A stretch of 64,000 bases of DNA from NCBI GenBank assembly GCA_022695795.1, contig MU404189.1, positions 1 to 64,000 on the forward strand. The letters run 5' to 3'. Positions 48,632 to 60,583 of this stretch are shown one piece after another; the first letter of the stretch is position 1, and every line of letters begins with the position of its first letter. The DNA is from Biscogniauxia marginata (Eukaryota; Ascomycota; Sordariomycetes; Xylariales; Xylariaceae). The translations under genes and the position numbers were made by a program. The notes beneath the pieces were generated by a model. That model had not been told where the DNA came from, did no database searches, and was given only the letters and a program-made list of their open reading frames with translations.

Positions 48632-50571
48632 GGCGCCGGTGTCGTAAAAGGACAACAGGGGAATGACGCCGCCTCTTGATAGGCAGGTAAGACTGAGTGA
48701 GCAGTCATCAGTGAAATCACCGACTTGGAGCTGATCTACGTGGGCTTATATAATTCCGTTTTCTCGGACACACTTCATGCTTTTCGCTCTCTCTCTAACT
48801 GCCTTTCTGGGGATGGTGACACAATATAAATCATCTGTTTCCTATTATGGTAACCAGCTGAGTTCCTTGAGCGGTAGGTTTGTGATCTGCCTGGGGGAGG
48901 TGTTGGCAGACGCATCGTCGTGGGAAGGAAGGCAGGAGAGATGGCTTGGCTGTCTGACAGCTCTCCAGTTTTCTTCCCATCTTCACCAAGTCCATTCTTG
49001 TGCGACGACGTCGCCGAGTAACGTTGTGTGAGTAGTACCTTTCAAATCCTAAGGGCCCACGTGCAACCCTCGGCGGTAATTCTTAATAACCTAATATGGG
49101 CGAAGGCCGGATTTTGTACCTCTCTGGGGTCTTGCTGCTATAATTGGTTACTCTTGAAATATCGAGAGCATTTTGTTCCATAAGGCTGGGAGTATGGTAG
49201 TAATACTGAGTGAATTTTTCTTCGTTACATCTTGACACTTCAGAGCGCATGTCGGTCCCGAGAGCGTTTTGGAGAATCGAGTCTCGTAACAGTGCGAATG
49301 TTAGCGCATCCTTTCAACGTGATATGTCATGCAGGAGTTTCGTCATGACTAATATCCACATGAACTGTGGCAATTGTAAGGGTTAGACGAGGAGCCCTGC
49401 GATCCGTCAGGATGTAGATAGCTAGCTGAATAATGATATATGTCGACATCATGCATGCACTCTTTTAACTCTACAGATCCGCATCGATCTTCGACCCTAA
49501 ACAGCTTAAAGTAAGATGCTTATTGTAATCATATTACTTATAGTTGTTCTTTTTTAATCCGTTTTCGAGAGGCTGGAACAAGGATGAAGAATAGTGGCGC
49601 CGGCAGCTAGAACAGTTAAATACCTACCCAACGTTCTCATAGCATTATAACTTTGGATATCATCGATCTCCTTCAAGAAAAGGCAAAAAGGGCAATTGCT
49701 GTTTCGTCTCTTGCCATACTATACTCGGAGGCTCCCCCAATCTGGAGCCACTCACCTAGTCGTTGAGATAGCCTACCTGCTAGAGATGGAATAATGCTCA
49801 TGGAACCTGCGTTGGTACCACGTAGGATTATCCCATCGTAAATGGAATGACCATGCCAGGATTCGAACTGAGCAAAACGATGACTTGTGGGGTCTTCAGC
49901 AGGCCCGATTAAGCTTATACTACAGTGAGGACCTCATAAAGCCTATTACGGAACAACATATTCCAGGGTGCAACATTACTGTAACAATCCTTCTTCTCTC
50001 ATGATGCCTTCTATTAGCGGGATATTCCATTTCAGTTTGGAGAAATGGTTAAGTTCCCCTCATCTCCCATTACAACATTTAAACAAACAAAAAGGGCAAT
50101 ACATATTCGGCGATATTCTCCATACACAATAACATGTATTTGTATACTTAGCCTCCTACAATGTACCTCTTCAAAAGTCGTATAGTGGTGTGCACTAAAT
50201 AGCCTTTCCACATATATAGAAGCGTTTTATTAATAGGCTTACACAAGTAGTGCTATTAAGTAGATATAGAATTCGGCAAATCGGGTAGCCTCATAATGCA
50301 TTTATGGTATACCCAGGTATCTTTCTTTCTAAATATAGTATATGTGGCATTTCGTTATAAATTCTAATTTCTATTAGACCCCCCGGTATTTCCTTCACTC
50401 GCTTATCAAGGGACAGCAGACGCCGTGATAAATTGATCCGCAGTTGACACTGTCCTGCTCAACCCTGGTATATTTGCTTTATCTCGGTTTGCGTTTACCA
50501 CTTAACCCTATATCAGCCCTAGAATCCCAATGACTATGAAACTAGCCTAACATCTCCCTGGAACCCCCTCC
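48632..50571. other. Gene-free region
   Basis: Includes the GH71 promoter. No supportable protein gene. At about 49848-49930 on the minus strand lies a tRNA-like remnant (T-loop box GTTCGAATCC, possible CTGCTGA anticodon loop) whose stems do not pair well; see findings. Confidence 0.45.
48745..48752 (-). promoter_or_regulatory. Possible TATA box of the GH71 gene
   Basis: TATATAAG on the minus strand, 114 bp upstream of the GH71 start codon and followed by a transcript-leader-sized interval. Position and sequence fit a TATA element; no transcript evidence. Confidence 0.35.
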
Positions 50572-51267
50572 TTATGGAGCAGAGATGATTGCTAGAGTCA
50601 CTTGAATACAAGGCCGATCCGGTGTCGAAGCTAAGAAGTCGGTCAATGCTATGATAACACTCACACAATGGTGTTTGCTATAACTCACCTGTATTGTCGG
50701 GCGGCGAATACCGGAATTCGTGTCTCTCCCCGGACGTAGGCCGTACACATATATGTCCGCCTTCCAGGGTGTCACGGGCCTTGAACGCTAGCTCGGTCTG
50801 CACGGCGTCTGTATCAGGGTTGCAGCCGTACACAACATCGTAGATGGCCCTTGGATCACCGCGTTCCGTCATGAACATCTTTGTCGTGTTGTCCGCGGGT
50901 TCGTACTGTAATATTACCCACGTCAGATTCTTTTCCCACACCATTGATGACAATTGCATCTGATGTTAGTCCTTACCTCCCCATTGATGACGGCACGGAT
51001 GAGGAGCGGCTCGTTCAAGGTGATGATGCCGTCCACGAGCGTCAGGGTGCTTGTCGCGTTGCCGGCTGGGCTGAGGAAGAGGTGCTGGTCGCCGCCGCCA
51101 GACTCCCATAAGTTCATCATCCGGTTGTGAATTTCCGGGTATGAGGCATTCTGCACCTGGACCGCGAAGCCCTCCGTAATGTTGTTCGGGAGAATATCTC
51201 CGGGGAGATCACACGCAGTGATAACAGCGGCTGAGGCGATGAAAAGCGAAGCTAGTAAGGCTGACAT
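50572..51267 (-). CDS. Small secreted cysteine-containing protein
   Basis: A small secreted protein of 188 residues; I cannot name the family with certainty, though the motifs below recur in fungal secretomes. Exons 51267-50977, 50905-50689 and 50630-50572. Signal peptide MSALLASLFIASAAVITA, then CDLPGDILPNNI. Conserved-looking blocks: FAVQVQNASYPEIHNRMMNL, GGGDQHLFLSPAG, MTERGDPRAIYDVVYGCNPD, GGHICVRP, HEFRYSPPDN, and PCIQVTLAII at the end. Four cysteines (in CDLP, GCNPD, HICVRP and RPCIQV) probably form two disulfides, and several N-glycosylation sequons are present. Splice sites are canonical and phases agree. A role at the cell surface or with a host is possible but unproven. Confidence 0.8.
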
Positions 51268-52396
51268 TCTGTATTATCCCGTGCTTTGACCATATAGTTT
51301 AGTTGAGAGAAATGTAGCATGGCTGATACAAGAACCACTGCAAGAGGTTTAGACCATGATATAGACTGAAGAGTGATTCTTGCCAAGGCCAGATACGAGA
51401 TTGTGCATTCTTACTGCGGGGGAGAACTGTGTTGCATCGCTGATGACCTGAATGAGGTAGTTGCTGTTGACCCAGCTGAAGGGTTATCGTATGTGTTGTA
51501 TCATATGTAGTATCCCGTATCGGTGTACGCAGTGAAATTCTCTATAGAGTCGGCGTCCAGGTTACATGGCCGATTGACTCCGCTCACGATTCGCTGACTT
51601 GGCCGGGATATTGGTGGCGCTGAATATAAGGCATGGGATCTAGACTCTTAGCACATCGCCAAGAACTAATATTGTAGACTTCCGATGCGACAATAATAAC
51701 CGCTAACAAACATTTAACATATCGATGGCATGGGACTTTAGTGGTTCCTAGTGTGATTGACTATAGGACACTCAGCATATTGTCGATAAGATATTCTGTC
51801 CTCGTTCTTTGTAGCTGGGTATAACCCAGAATATGCGAAACATTATTGGCCCGGTTTACAACGAGATATAAAAAAAAGCCCGTCATCTTACCGAGTCACA
51901 CGTGACTATGTGATTGTTGAGCGAAAAGAGAACAGCTTTCATAAGTAGAAGACCAATGAGTCGATTGCTAATATCTGCGTTTGGCTATTGGACGGTACAC
52001 AGATATAGTGGCTAAGCTTTTTGCTCTAGTAGATACTTGTTAAGTTTAGCGCTTGGCAGATGCATAGGACTTGGCTTGGACTAACTCCTGTGTATTGTGT
52101 AGGTACTAGGTACTATGCCATCCTGGAGTTTTAAGTGAAGTCGTAGTGATTGGTTGATGAGAAGGTACCTAGTAGTGGAGTGTTGTAGGTACCTAGGTAG
52201 GGCCCGATAGCTAGTGTGGGGCAATGGGGACTAGGCCAATGCACTGACCACACCTTAAAACTTGATTGCATTAGCGGGAAGAAAAAAAAGTTCACCTGCC
52301 GCTGCACAGAAAAAAAAAGTTCCTGATGCCTTCTTTGCGCCTCGTGCTCGCCAGACCCATTCCAACATCGCAACGGGTCAGATCAAAGCAGCAAAC
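51268..52396. other. Intergenic region, divergent promoters
   Basis: 1.1 kb between the divergent secreted-protein and UTP4 genes. No other gene. TACCTAGGTA at 52190-52199, and two purine-rich A-runs (about 52280 and 52310) just upstream of the UTP4 start. Confidence 0.5.
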
Positions 52397-55178
52397 ATGG
52401 ATGTCCACAGATGCCGCTTTGTGCCGTACCCGCCATCTCCCATTAATGCGGTCGCCTTTTCCCACCCAGTATCTCCCAACAAGTCGGCTTCCGTACGACT
52501 AGCCATCGGTCGAGCGAACGGAGACATCGAGATATGGAACCCCTTGGACGGCCAGTGGCACCAAGAAACGATCCTCAGCGGAGGTAAATATAGAGGCATT
52601 GACGGGTTGGTTTGGGTTAACGAGCCCGACCAAGTTCTGCAGGATGGCACGAAAGTCACTGGAAAATCAAGACTGTTCAGCTTCGGCTACATCACCACCC
52701 TTACCGAATGGGACCTCGAGAAGCTCCGTCCTAAGAAGCAAGCAAGCGGTATTCATGGCGACATCTGGTGCCTAGGCGTCCAGCCGCTGGCTGTTTCTAC
52801 AAAAAATGGCGACAAGAACAAGTCCGCCGGCTCCGCTCAGAAGGGGAGGAAACTGGTCGCTGGTACCGTGGACGGAAGTCTGGTCATCTACTCAATTGAC
52901 AAGGACGACCTCCAATTCGAACGAGTCCTCGTGAAATCCACTTCCAAGAAGACGAAGATGGTCAGCATCGCTTTCCAGAATTACAATGTTGCTGTGGTCG
53001 GCTGCTCCGACAGCAGTATTCGAGTCTACGATACGCGCAACGGCAGCATATTGAGAAAAATGACACTGGGATCTGATCTTTCTGGCGGTGCAAAGGAGAT
53101 AATTGTCTGGTCCGTAAAATGCCTTGAAGGAGGAAATATCGTCTCTGGCGACTCGACTGGGCAGGTATGTATCTGGGACGGAAAGACATATACGCAGGCG
53201 CAAAGGCTACAGAGCCACAAGCAAGACGTTTTATCCCTCGCGACTAGCGCGGATGGTTCCATGATATTCAGTGGCGGGATGGACCGGAGGACCGTGCTTT
53301 ATATGGTGACTCCAGGTTCGAGCTCGAGATGGGGGAGGGTCTGGCATAGGAGATACCACAATCACGACGTCAAGACGATGGCATCATTCGAAGGCAACGG
53401 AATGAGTGTCCTCGTCTCCGGAGGTTAGCATACATGCCCGAAACCATTCTAAAGTAGGTGCTAACTACTCTCTAGGACCCGACGCCAGTCCCATCGTGCT
53501 ACCTCTCCAGAAGGCTGGCATGGAGGAACATCGAACCTTGTCGTATCTACCTCAGGACCCGCCTCTGAAAAGTGCATCCAAGAGCAGGCTTATAGTGAGC
53601 TGGTGGGAACGCGAAGTGCATATATGGCGATTCCGGCGACCGTTGAAAGATCTCCTGGACCCCATAGAGGGCGAGTCGGGTGTAGCCAAGAATAGGAAAC
53701 TGGTAGCGCGGATCTTGATTAAAGGCGAATCCAATATTGCCTCAGCCGCTGTTAGCGACGATGGGTCTCTGCTTGTAGTATCAACCACCTCCGATATTAA
53801 GGCTTTCCATCTCAAGCCTCGAGATGATGGGAGGCGGGACGAGCTTAAGATCTCTAGGATCGAACTATCCGAATCCATATCCACACAGGGCGCGACAAAG
53901 GTTCAGATCTCTCCAGATTGTCAATGGCTATGTATCACTAGAGCGGGAAGTAACGTCACTCTCCTGAGGATAACTCGGGATTCAGACCCCTTAAGCAAGC
54001 CGTCACTTTGTCCGAAAGAAATTCGATTACAGCGCATCGAGCGAAAAGCACCTCAGCACATTGCCCTGGATAACCTCGGGCAGTATCATAGGACAATCAC
54101 TCAAGTCACATTTTCACCAGACAGCAAGATGCTTGCTACAGCCGATTTGGAAGGATATATCGACACGTGGGTTCTGAATCGCACTCGAATAAGATTACAG
54201 AACGGTGTAAATGGCACCCACGATGACGGGTCTGCTAGTGGGAGCGCGTCTGATAGTGAAGATGAAGACGGAAACGATACCGGCATCGGTCAGCGATGGA
54301 TTCGGAATCTAAATGGATCGCTAATCCCCAAGCTGCATGCTGCGCCTACAGTCTTATCTTTCTCCAGTCATATTCCGTCTGCTAAAGCCCCGTCTGAGAG
54401 CGACGGAACACCTCTAGATGACTATATTCTTCTTGCTATAGCGGCGAAACCTCAAATTCTGGTTATACATCCAACTCTGGGTGCTCTCACACCTTGGACG
54501 AGACGTAACCCGATTTCTAGGTTCCCGGTTGAGTTTCGGAACGTTCGTGATGTTGTGAAAGGAGCATTGTGGTCGGGTGAGCGAATATGGCTCTATGGCA
54601 ATAACTTCCTCTTCATGTTCGACTTGTCTCAAGATCTTGCTGAGCCGATCGTCGCAGAGCCTATATTTGGCGGAGAACTAGTACAGCGCGACAAGAAACG
54701 GAAAAGGGGCCCTGATACTGGTGCTGGTAACAAGATAGTATACGGAGCCGAAGGGCCGACAAAATTGATACGTTACGTACAAGGCGAAACTGCCGAAGAG
54801 TTACCTGTCGACGGGCCATTGTCTGATCCGATTGACGAAGATGGGACCAGCCAGGCCGCGGAAGAGAGTGAAAGTGAAGACTCGGACGAAGAAGCACAAG
54901 GCGAGTTAGTACTACTCCGGGGTGCCCAGGGGAAGTCAACTTCGGATTCTACATCAAGCCCTGCTGGGCCTGCCTTCTGGTGTGGGTTCAAGTACCGCTC
55001 GATACTGGGGATTGTGCCGTTTGCCAGTGAGGCCGACGAGCTCGTAAATGGGGATTCCGAGACGGCCGCGCCGAACGGAACTTCGCCCCCATCGCTAGAG
55101 GTGGCTTTGGTCGAGAGACCACTCTGGGAAGTGGATCTGCCCAACCGATATTACGGGGGCGAGGAGTTTGAGAGATAA
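52397..55178 (+). CDS. UTP4: Utp4, t-UTP subunit of the SSU processome
   Basis: WD40-repeat protein Utp4 (cirhin in animals), part of the t-UTP/UtpA complex that binds nascent pre-rRNA in the nucleolus for 18S rRNA processing. Exons 52397-53423 and 53476-55178 give 909 residues. The start MDVHRCRFVPYPPSPINAVAF matches the family N-terminus. WD-type blades are visible throughout: RLAIGRANGDIEIWNP, LFSFGYITTLTEWDL, LVAGTVDGSLVIYSI, AVVGCSDSSIRVYDTRNG, IVSGDSTGQVCIWD, MIFSGGMDRRTVLYM and, in exon 2, LIVSWWEREVHIWRF and LATADLEGYIDTWVL. Acidic insertions (ASDSEDEDGND; ESESEDSDEEAQ) are typical of nucleolar proteins. An upstream in-frame extension to 52262 lacks conservation, so the ATG at 52397 is used. 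Confidence 0.95.
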
Positions 55179-55711
55179 AGGTTTTAGGGGCTCATCCATA
55201 CGCGTCGATCGGGTTGTATTATCGGGTTGAGACAACGGATGTCTAGGTAGTCTTTGTACCTAAGACATGCTGATGTTTATATCAGGTAAAAAAAAAAAAA
55301 AGTGGCAAAAAGGAAATACAGCATAATTTAATGATGTGGTCTTTTTAAGCCTTTAGTTTTTCCGTTGACCTGTCTAATCAAGTCCGAGTTATGTATTTAG
55401 TCCTGAGGTCGTCTTGGGCCTGATTTATGGCTTAAGTTAATAGGGATAACTAATAGTAATGGAAAGGTAGAGAAAAGTAAATTAAATGGCTGGCGATGGT
55501 TTATTACCTTGTTATACGTCTTTTTTTTCTTTTTTTTCTTTTTTTAAATTTAAAAAAATACGTGTTTTAAAAGGTTATTTGTAGTTTATTTAATTTATAT
55601 ATTTATATAAATATCTTTATATATTATAACTTAATAATATAAAGTAAATATATTTTATTTAAATAATTTCGAAACATTTTATTAATAATTATTATTTTAA
55701 TTAATATATAA
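55179..55711. other. Transition into AT-rich block
   Basis: The 3' region of UTP4, then an abrupt fall to nearly pure A/T from about 55530. No gene. Confidence 0.6.
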
Positions 55712-55713
55712 TA

Positions 55714-55920
55714 ACGTGTCTTATAAACAAGTAAGTTATATAAGCGAATAAACTAGTTTTTATAACTTTCGTAATTTCAACTATTAAAAAACATTTATAT
55801 AACATTAAAATTAATTAATAATTATTATTATTTAAATCGTTTTTTTAGTTTTATATTTTAAAAACCAAATACCTTTTTATATTAAGTTTTTAGTTTTTTA
55901 ATATGTAATTTAAGTTAAAA
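55714..55920 (+). repeat. Left terminal inverted repeat of the 1.9-kb element
   Basis: Pairs with 57398-57604 in inverted orientation, including long identical stretches such as AATTAATTAATAATTATTAT and ATCGTTTTTTTAGTTTTA. Confidence 0.8.
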
Positions 55921-57397
55921 CTATTTAAAATTAAAATAAAAAATTAATAATAAATAAAATTAATTATAACTCCTCGAAATTTAAATTACTAAATATCTCT
56001 TTATTTATTATATAAATATTATTAATTATATCTTTATTTGTTATATTATTAAACGTATTTTTATTCGTTATATAAATACGCGTATTATAATTAATATAAT
56101 TATATATATTATATTATCTTTATTTAATTATTACTTTTTTTAAGACTTTTTTTCTTTATTATTAATTATAATATTATTTTTTAACTTATAAAGCTATTTC
56201 CTTTTTTATATTAAATTTTTTTATTTATAATTACTTATTTTTAATTTTATATCGTTTATTAAAAATGTAATTTATTTCTCGAAAATAAGTAATCTTATTT
56301 TATAATAAAACTACTTTATATATTAATAATACTTATAAAATTTCTTTAATACCTTTTAACTTTATTTATAATAAAATAAAATAATAATAATACCTTGCGA
56401 GTTATTATAAATATTTTAACTTTTTAAAATATTTAATTTATATTAAAATTAAAAGAAAAAAATTTTTATATAAAAAGTAATATAATAATAACTTTTTTTA
56501 AATTAAAAAGAATTAATTTAATTACGTAAAATTTAACTTATATATTCGAAATAATTATAATAATAATAAATACTTTTATAAAATTAATAAACGCTTAAAA
56601 CCTCATATTTAGTTTTTAATATAAAAATCGAAATACTTTATAAATTTTATATTAAGCTTATTTATTATTTAGTTATTATTTAATATTTTAATTTTACTTT
56701 TTAATAATAATAAATTATTATAATATTATAAAGTTAAATACTTTTTTAATTAATATAATAAATAATAATATAATAAAATTATTAATATTAATAACTTAAA
56801 TAATTATAACTTATTCTCGATTTTTTTATTAAACTTATTAAAATTATTTATATCGTTTTATATTTATTATTATTATATTAATTTAAATAATTAATTTAAA
56901 TATAAACTTTATTTTATTAAAATTTTATATTTTATAATTATTTTACATATTAATTTAAACTATTTTTAATATATATTTAAATTTTTATATAAAACTTTTT
57001 AATAATTAATTCGTTTATTTAAACGTGTTTATAATAATTTTATCGCCGCATAAACTTAAAAATCTAGTTTTTTTCGACGCGCTTCGCATCGCGTTTATAT
57101 AATAAGAAATTTATTATTATAATAACGTAACTTAAACAAAAAAAATAATTAATTATTTAAATTAATAATACGTCAAATAATAATTATTTTTTTTATAATT
57201 AATTATATAAATATATTATTATTTCGTTTTTATAATATTAAACGAAAAATATTATAAAATATTATTAATTTATAATAACTTATTTTCAAATAATATCATT
57301 TATATTTAATTATATAAAATATTTAAGTTTTTATTAATATTATTAAGTTTTAAAATAAATAAATTAATATATTTTATTTTTATTTTATTTATAAATT

Positions 57398-57604
57398 AAT
57401 TAATTTAAATTACGTGTTAAAAAACTAAATACTTAATATAAAAAAGTATTTAGTTTTTAAAACGTAAAACTAAAAAAACGATTTAAATAATAATAATTAT
57501 TAATTAATTTTAATACCGCGTAAATATTTTTTAATAATTAAAATTATAAAAGTTATAAAAACTAGCTTACTTATTTATATAGTTTACTTGCTTATAAAAC
57601 ACGT
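57398..57604 (-). repeat. Right terminal inverted repeat of the 1.9-kb element
   Basis: Reverse complement of the left end at 55714-55920, differing mainly by transitions. Confidence 0.8.
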
Positions 57605-57678
57605 TATTAATATTATAATTAAAGTTAAAAAGTTTTATTATATAATATTATTATAAAATTTTATAAAAGTAATTAATA

Positions 57679-58087
57679 TAACGTGTCTTATAAGCGAGTG
57701 AGCCACTTAATTTCTTATATAAAATCGACTTTTTCAAAAATTCATAACTTTACGCGTAAAAATCGTAAAAATCTCGGACCTTTTTTTTTATAGTTATATA
57801 ATTATAAGGTAAAACTAAAAGTAAAAAAAAAAAAAAAAGAAATATATAAAGAAATACGTAAAAAGGTTCGTGCGTTTTGTTTTAATTTTAGTTTTTACGC
57901 GTTTTCTTTTTACGTCTTTTAAAATTAATTTTTTTCGATTTTACTTTTAGTTTTACCTTATAATTATATAACTATAAAAAAAAAAGGTCCGAGATTTTTA
58001 CGATTTTTACGCGTAAAGTTATGAATTTTTGAAAAAGTCGATTTTATATAGGAAATTAAGTGGCTTACTCGCTTATAAGACACGTTA
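57679..58087. mobile_element. 405-bp foldback MITE with matching termini
   Basis: Element 57681-58085 between TA dinucleotides. Both arms start ACGTGTCTTATAAGCGAGT and stay nearly identical for about 143 bp (57681-57824 and 57942-58085), including GCCACTTAATTT, AAAATCGACTTTTTCAAAAA and TTTACGCGTAAAAATCG. The centre is A-rich with no coding capacity. It shares its first dozen bases with the neighbouring 1.9-kb element only 76 bp away, so it is probably a non-autonomous relative. Far fewer transitions separate its arms, so it looks younger or better protected from RIP. Confidence 0.85.
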
Positions 58088-58534
58088 TTTAAAGTTTAAA
58101 TGTAAATTTTCGGTAATTAATTTAATATTCGCTTTTTATTAAAATTATAACTACTTACGTTTGTTTTTTTGGTTTACTTTTATTTACTACATTAAGTTAT
58201 GTAGTATTTTAAGCATTTTTAGTTATATACTTATAAATATAATATTAGCATTACCGCTTATTACTAGGGGCTTAGCTTATTTAGCCTATTATCGTGGCTT
58301 ATAATAGTGAGGACATAAGATATAATGGTGCTCGAGAAACAAGGGGACCATTGGATGTAAAAATGGTCGTCGATCTAAGTACTTTTAGTTCTAACTCTTC
58401 GCATAACGACGAAGTTGCTACCTAGCCCTAAAGGAGGCCTGAATTGTGACATGTGTATTTCGTTCTTATTAGTTCTATGTATATTGTGTATACCACTGTG
58501 AGTTTCACATGAGCACTGTGTATGTCTAGGTAGT
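58088..58534. other. Edge of AT block
   Basis: AT-rich until about 58260, then normal composition. No gene apart from possible upstream pieces of the pseudogene that follows. Confidence 0.5.
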
Positions 58535-60583
58535 TTTGATCTAAGCCTGGAACGTCCCAATTGCGATTACGATGAACTAGCAACGGAAGAAGCATCATCC
58601 GACGCAGAACAGTCGATATCGCATTCCGAAGGAAGGACAGCAGAGCAAAATATACAGCGGCCACCGAGTTCGTCATTTCCGTCGAAGAGTCAAGATGATA
58701 AAGAAGACTCAAAGAGTGTTTGGCCCACCAATGTTCAAGTATGGATATCTGAAATCCTTGCCTTGCTCTTCTCGACAGCATGCTTAGTCACAATCGGTGT
58801 CTTGTTAATCGTTTATCACGGCCCTTCGGTGCGCAGTTTTCTGAATGGTATCACACTGAACACGATTGTCTCCATGCTTTCGACTGCGTCCAAAGCCGCA
58901 TTGATATACACTACTTCATCTGCCCTGGGGCAGTTCAAATGGATTTGGTTCGTCGAGTAAGGTCGCCAGTTGAGAGACTTCGAACGTTTAGATGGAGCAA
59001 GCGGAGGTCCACTCGGCGCGATTCGCGTACTCTATGGCTCAACAATGTTCTCTACCTTTTCACTTAGAAGCATCGTCATAATTCTTGGCCTACTGGTTGA
59101 CCCATTCGCGCAACAGCTTCTTGATATTACGACGTCTTCAGTCATGACCGAGTCCGACACTGTCTGGACGGATATATTTACAAATATATTCACTCTACCA
59201 CATCCTCCTGAAGATACGGCGGATAATGACATTAAATGGGCATTATACGGTGCTATCTGGACTGACGCAAGATTTTATGATGGGCAAGCACATTTTCCAA
59301 CTGGTAATTGCAAGTTCACGCCTTTCAAGACTTTGGAATGGTGTGCCCGAACGGAAACGATCGACGTAAGTTGTGTTGCCTGTAACTGTACATGGCAAAT
59401 AGACATTCGTGCCGACTTCGTCAAGATGTATGGGCAATACATTCAAATTAGACCAAACGATACGAAGCATTATATAAGATGTGGCCTATTTTTCGACAAC
59501 GGCACAACGCCACTTACGACCTTCAATAGGAATTTGGAGCCAGACCGGGGACTATGACGGGTGGGTCTCGAACTCCCTACAATTTTCCTACAACTTCTTG
59601 ATTGTGTATGAAAAATGGCTACGGGAAAATTAAACGTGTAGTTCCTGGCTCAACATCACTTGCCCTCTTTTTAAATTTAGCTATGTTCGCTTTAGTCAGT
59701 CAAGCGGCGAGCTTGAGTGGCTAGAATAGTCAGTTTTTACTCTTTGCACCACCGAATACGACGTCGTAGTAGCCTCCGGGGTTACAACTTCTACACATGT
59801 TGCTTCACAATATGGGAGGTTTATAGTTAACACGACATATATCATAGGTGTACCGGTAACACCCATAAATGCTATATGCTTCACCTCAAGTTATGATAGT
59901 GATACTTTTCCTGTTTTCCCCAAGAAGACTGATACAGGGAAATCTCCCGAAGGAAACACTTCTATATCCTTTTGTTGGGACACATATAGTGTCGATAATG
60001 CCTTCACTTTAGATGGCAGTCGGTGGTGGCTGGAATGGGTAATTCAGATCGTAGGTGTTTTTTCAGGGCAAAAGGAAACCATCTCCACACAATTCAGCCC
60101 CGATGGGGATGTATTTGCTAACACAGAGATAACTGAACTAGTATCCGGCGGCGATACGTTAGCTATAATAAAATAGAGAAACCTCGTTGGTCTCCTGGAT
60201 GGAATGACAGCCTCTATGAACAGTGCGTGGAATGGAATGAGCCAGGAAAGGGTCACGGGAAACTACAATAATTCCGATACAGTTTTCCAAATACATTAGG
60301 AGTGACTCTTTTTACCTATATTCCTTAACATTTTGAGCTATATGGTATTGGTTTTTGTCATTTACAAATCTGGACAGCAATAACTATGGAAAAGATCAAT
60401 TTTAGGGGCGCTTTATCATGGATTGGAAGAAAATTGCGTTTCGAGGGAAGTCAGCACCGCCACTGACATAGAAAAGGTCGCGGATGTGACGATTGTCAAG
60501 TTGAAGTTCTCGGAAAAGGTAGGAAGGACAATGACGACCCCAGTGAGAGAGGTTAACGACTCAGCCAGTTCAGACATATAAAG
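58535..60583 (+). pseudogene. DUF3176-type membrane protein pseudogene
   Basis: Relic of a large fungal membrane protein of the DUF3176 type. Recognisable pieces in order: an acidic Ser-rich N-terminus (about 58560-58740), VWISEILALLFSTACLV with the first membrane span, TLNTIVSMLSTASKAALIY, GQFKWIWFVE, then an in-frame TAA at 58957-58960, then LRDFERLDGASGGPLGAIR and a second span IVIILGLLVDPFAQQLL, the family's signature continuation. Beyond about 59550 the frame shifts several times; later family-like pieces are SRWWLEWVIQIVGVFSG and the C-terminal span FLNILSYMVLVFVIYK (about 60330) with KVADVTIVKL. Stops such as TAA and TAG in place of CAA/CAG and Trp codons fit RIP at the flank of the AT block. 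Normal function of the family is unknown. Confidence 0.78.

Larger units (their letters stand above)
55712..57606. mobile_element. RIP-degraded DNA transposon with about 205-bp TIRs
   Basis: Element body 55714-57604 (1891 bp) between TA dinucleotides at 55712-55713 and 57605-57606, the target duplication expected for Tc1/mariner-type elements. The left end (ACGTGTCTTATAAACAAGTA) and the reverse complement of the right end (ACGTGTTTTATAAGCAAGTA) match over about 205 bp; most differences are C/T or G/A transitions. The interior is about 90% A/T with no open frame, so any transposase gene has been destroyed. Length suits fungal Tc1/mariner elements (about 1.9 kb), although the inverted ends are longer than usual. 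Confidence 0.8.

Noticed and set aside
47863..48655. Long open frames on the plus strand and in a second minus frame over the GH71 gene
   Set aside because: Shadows of very GC-rich coding sequence; the Arg/Ala- and Val/Gly-rich translations have no motif.
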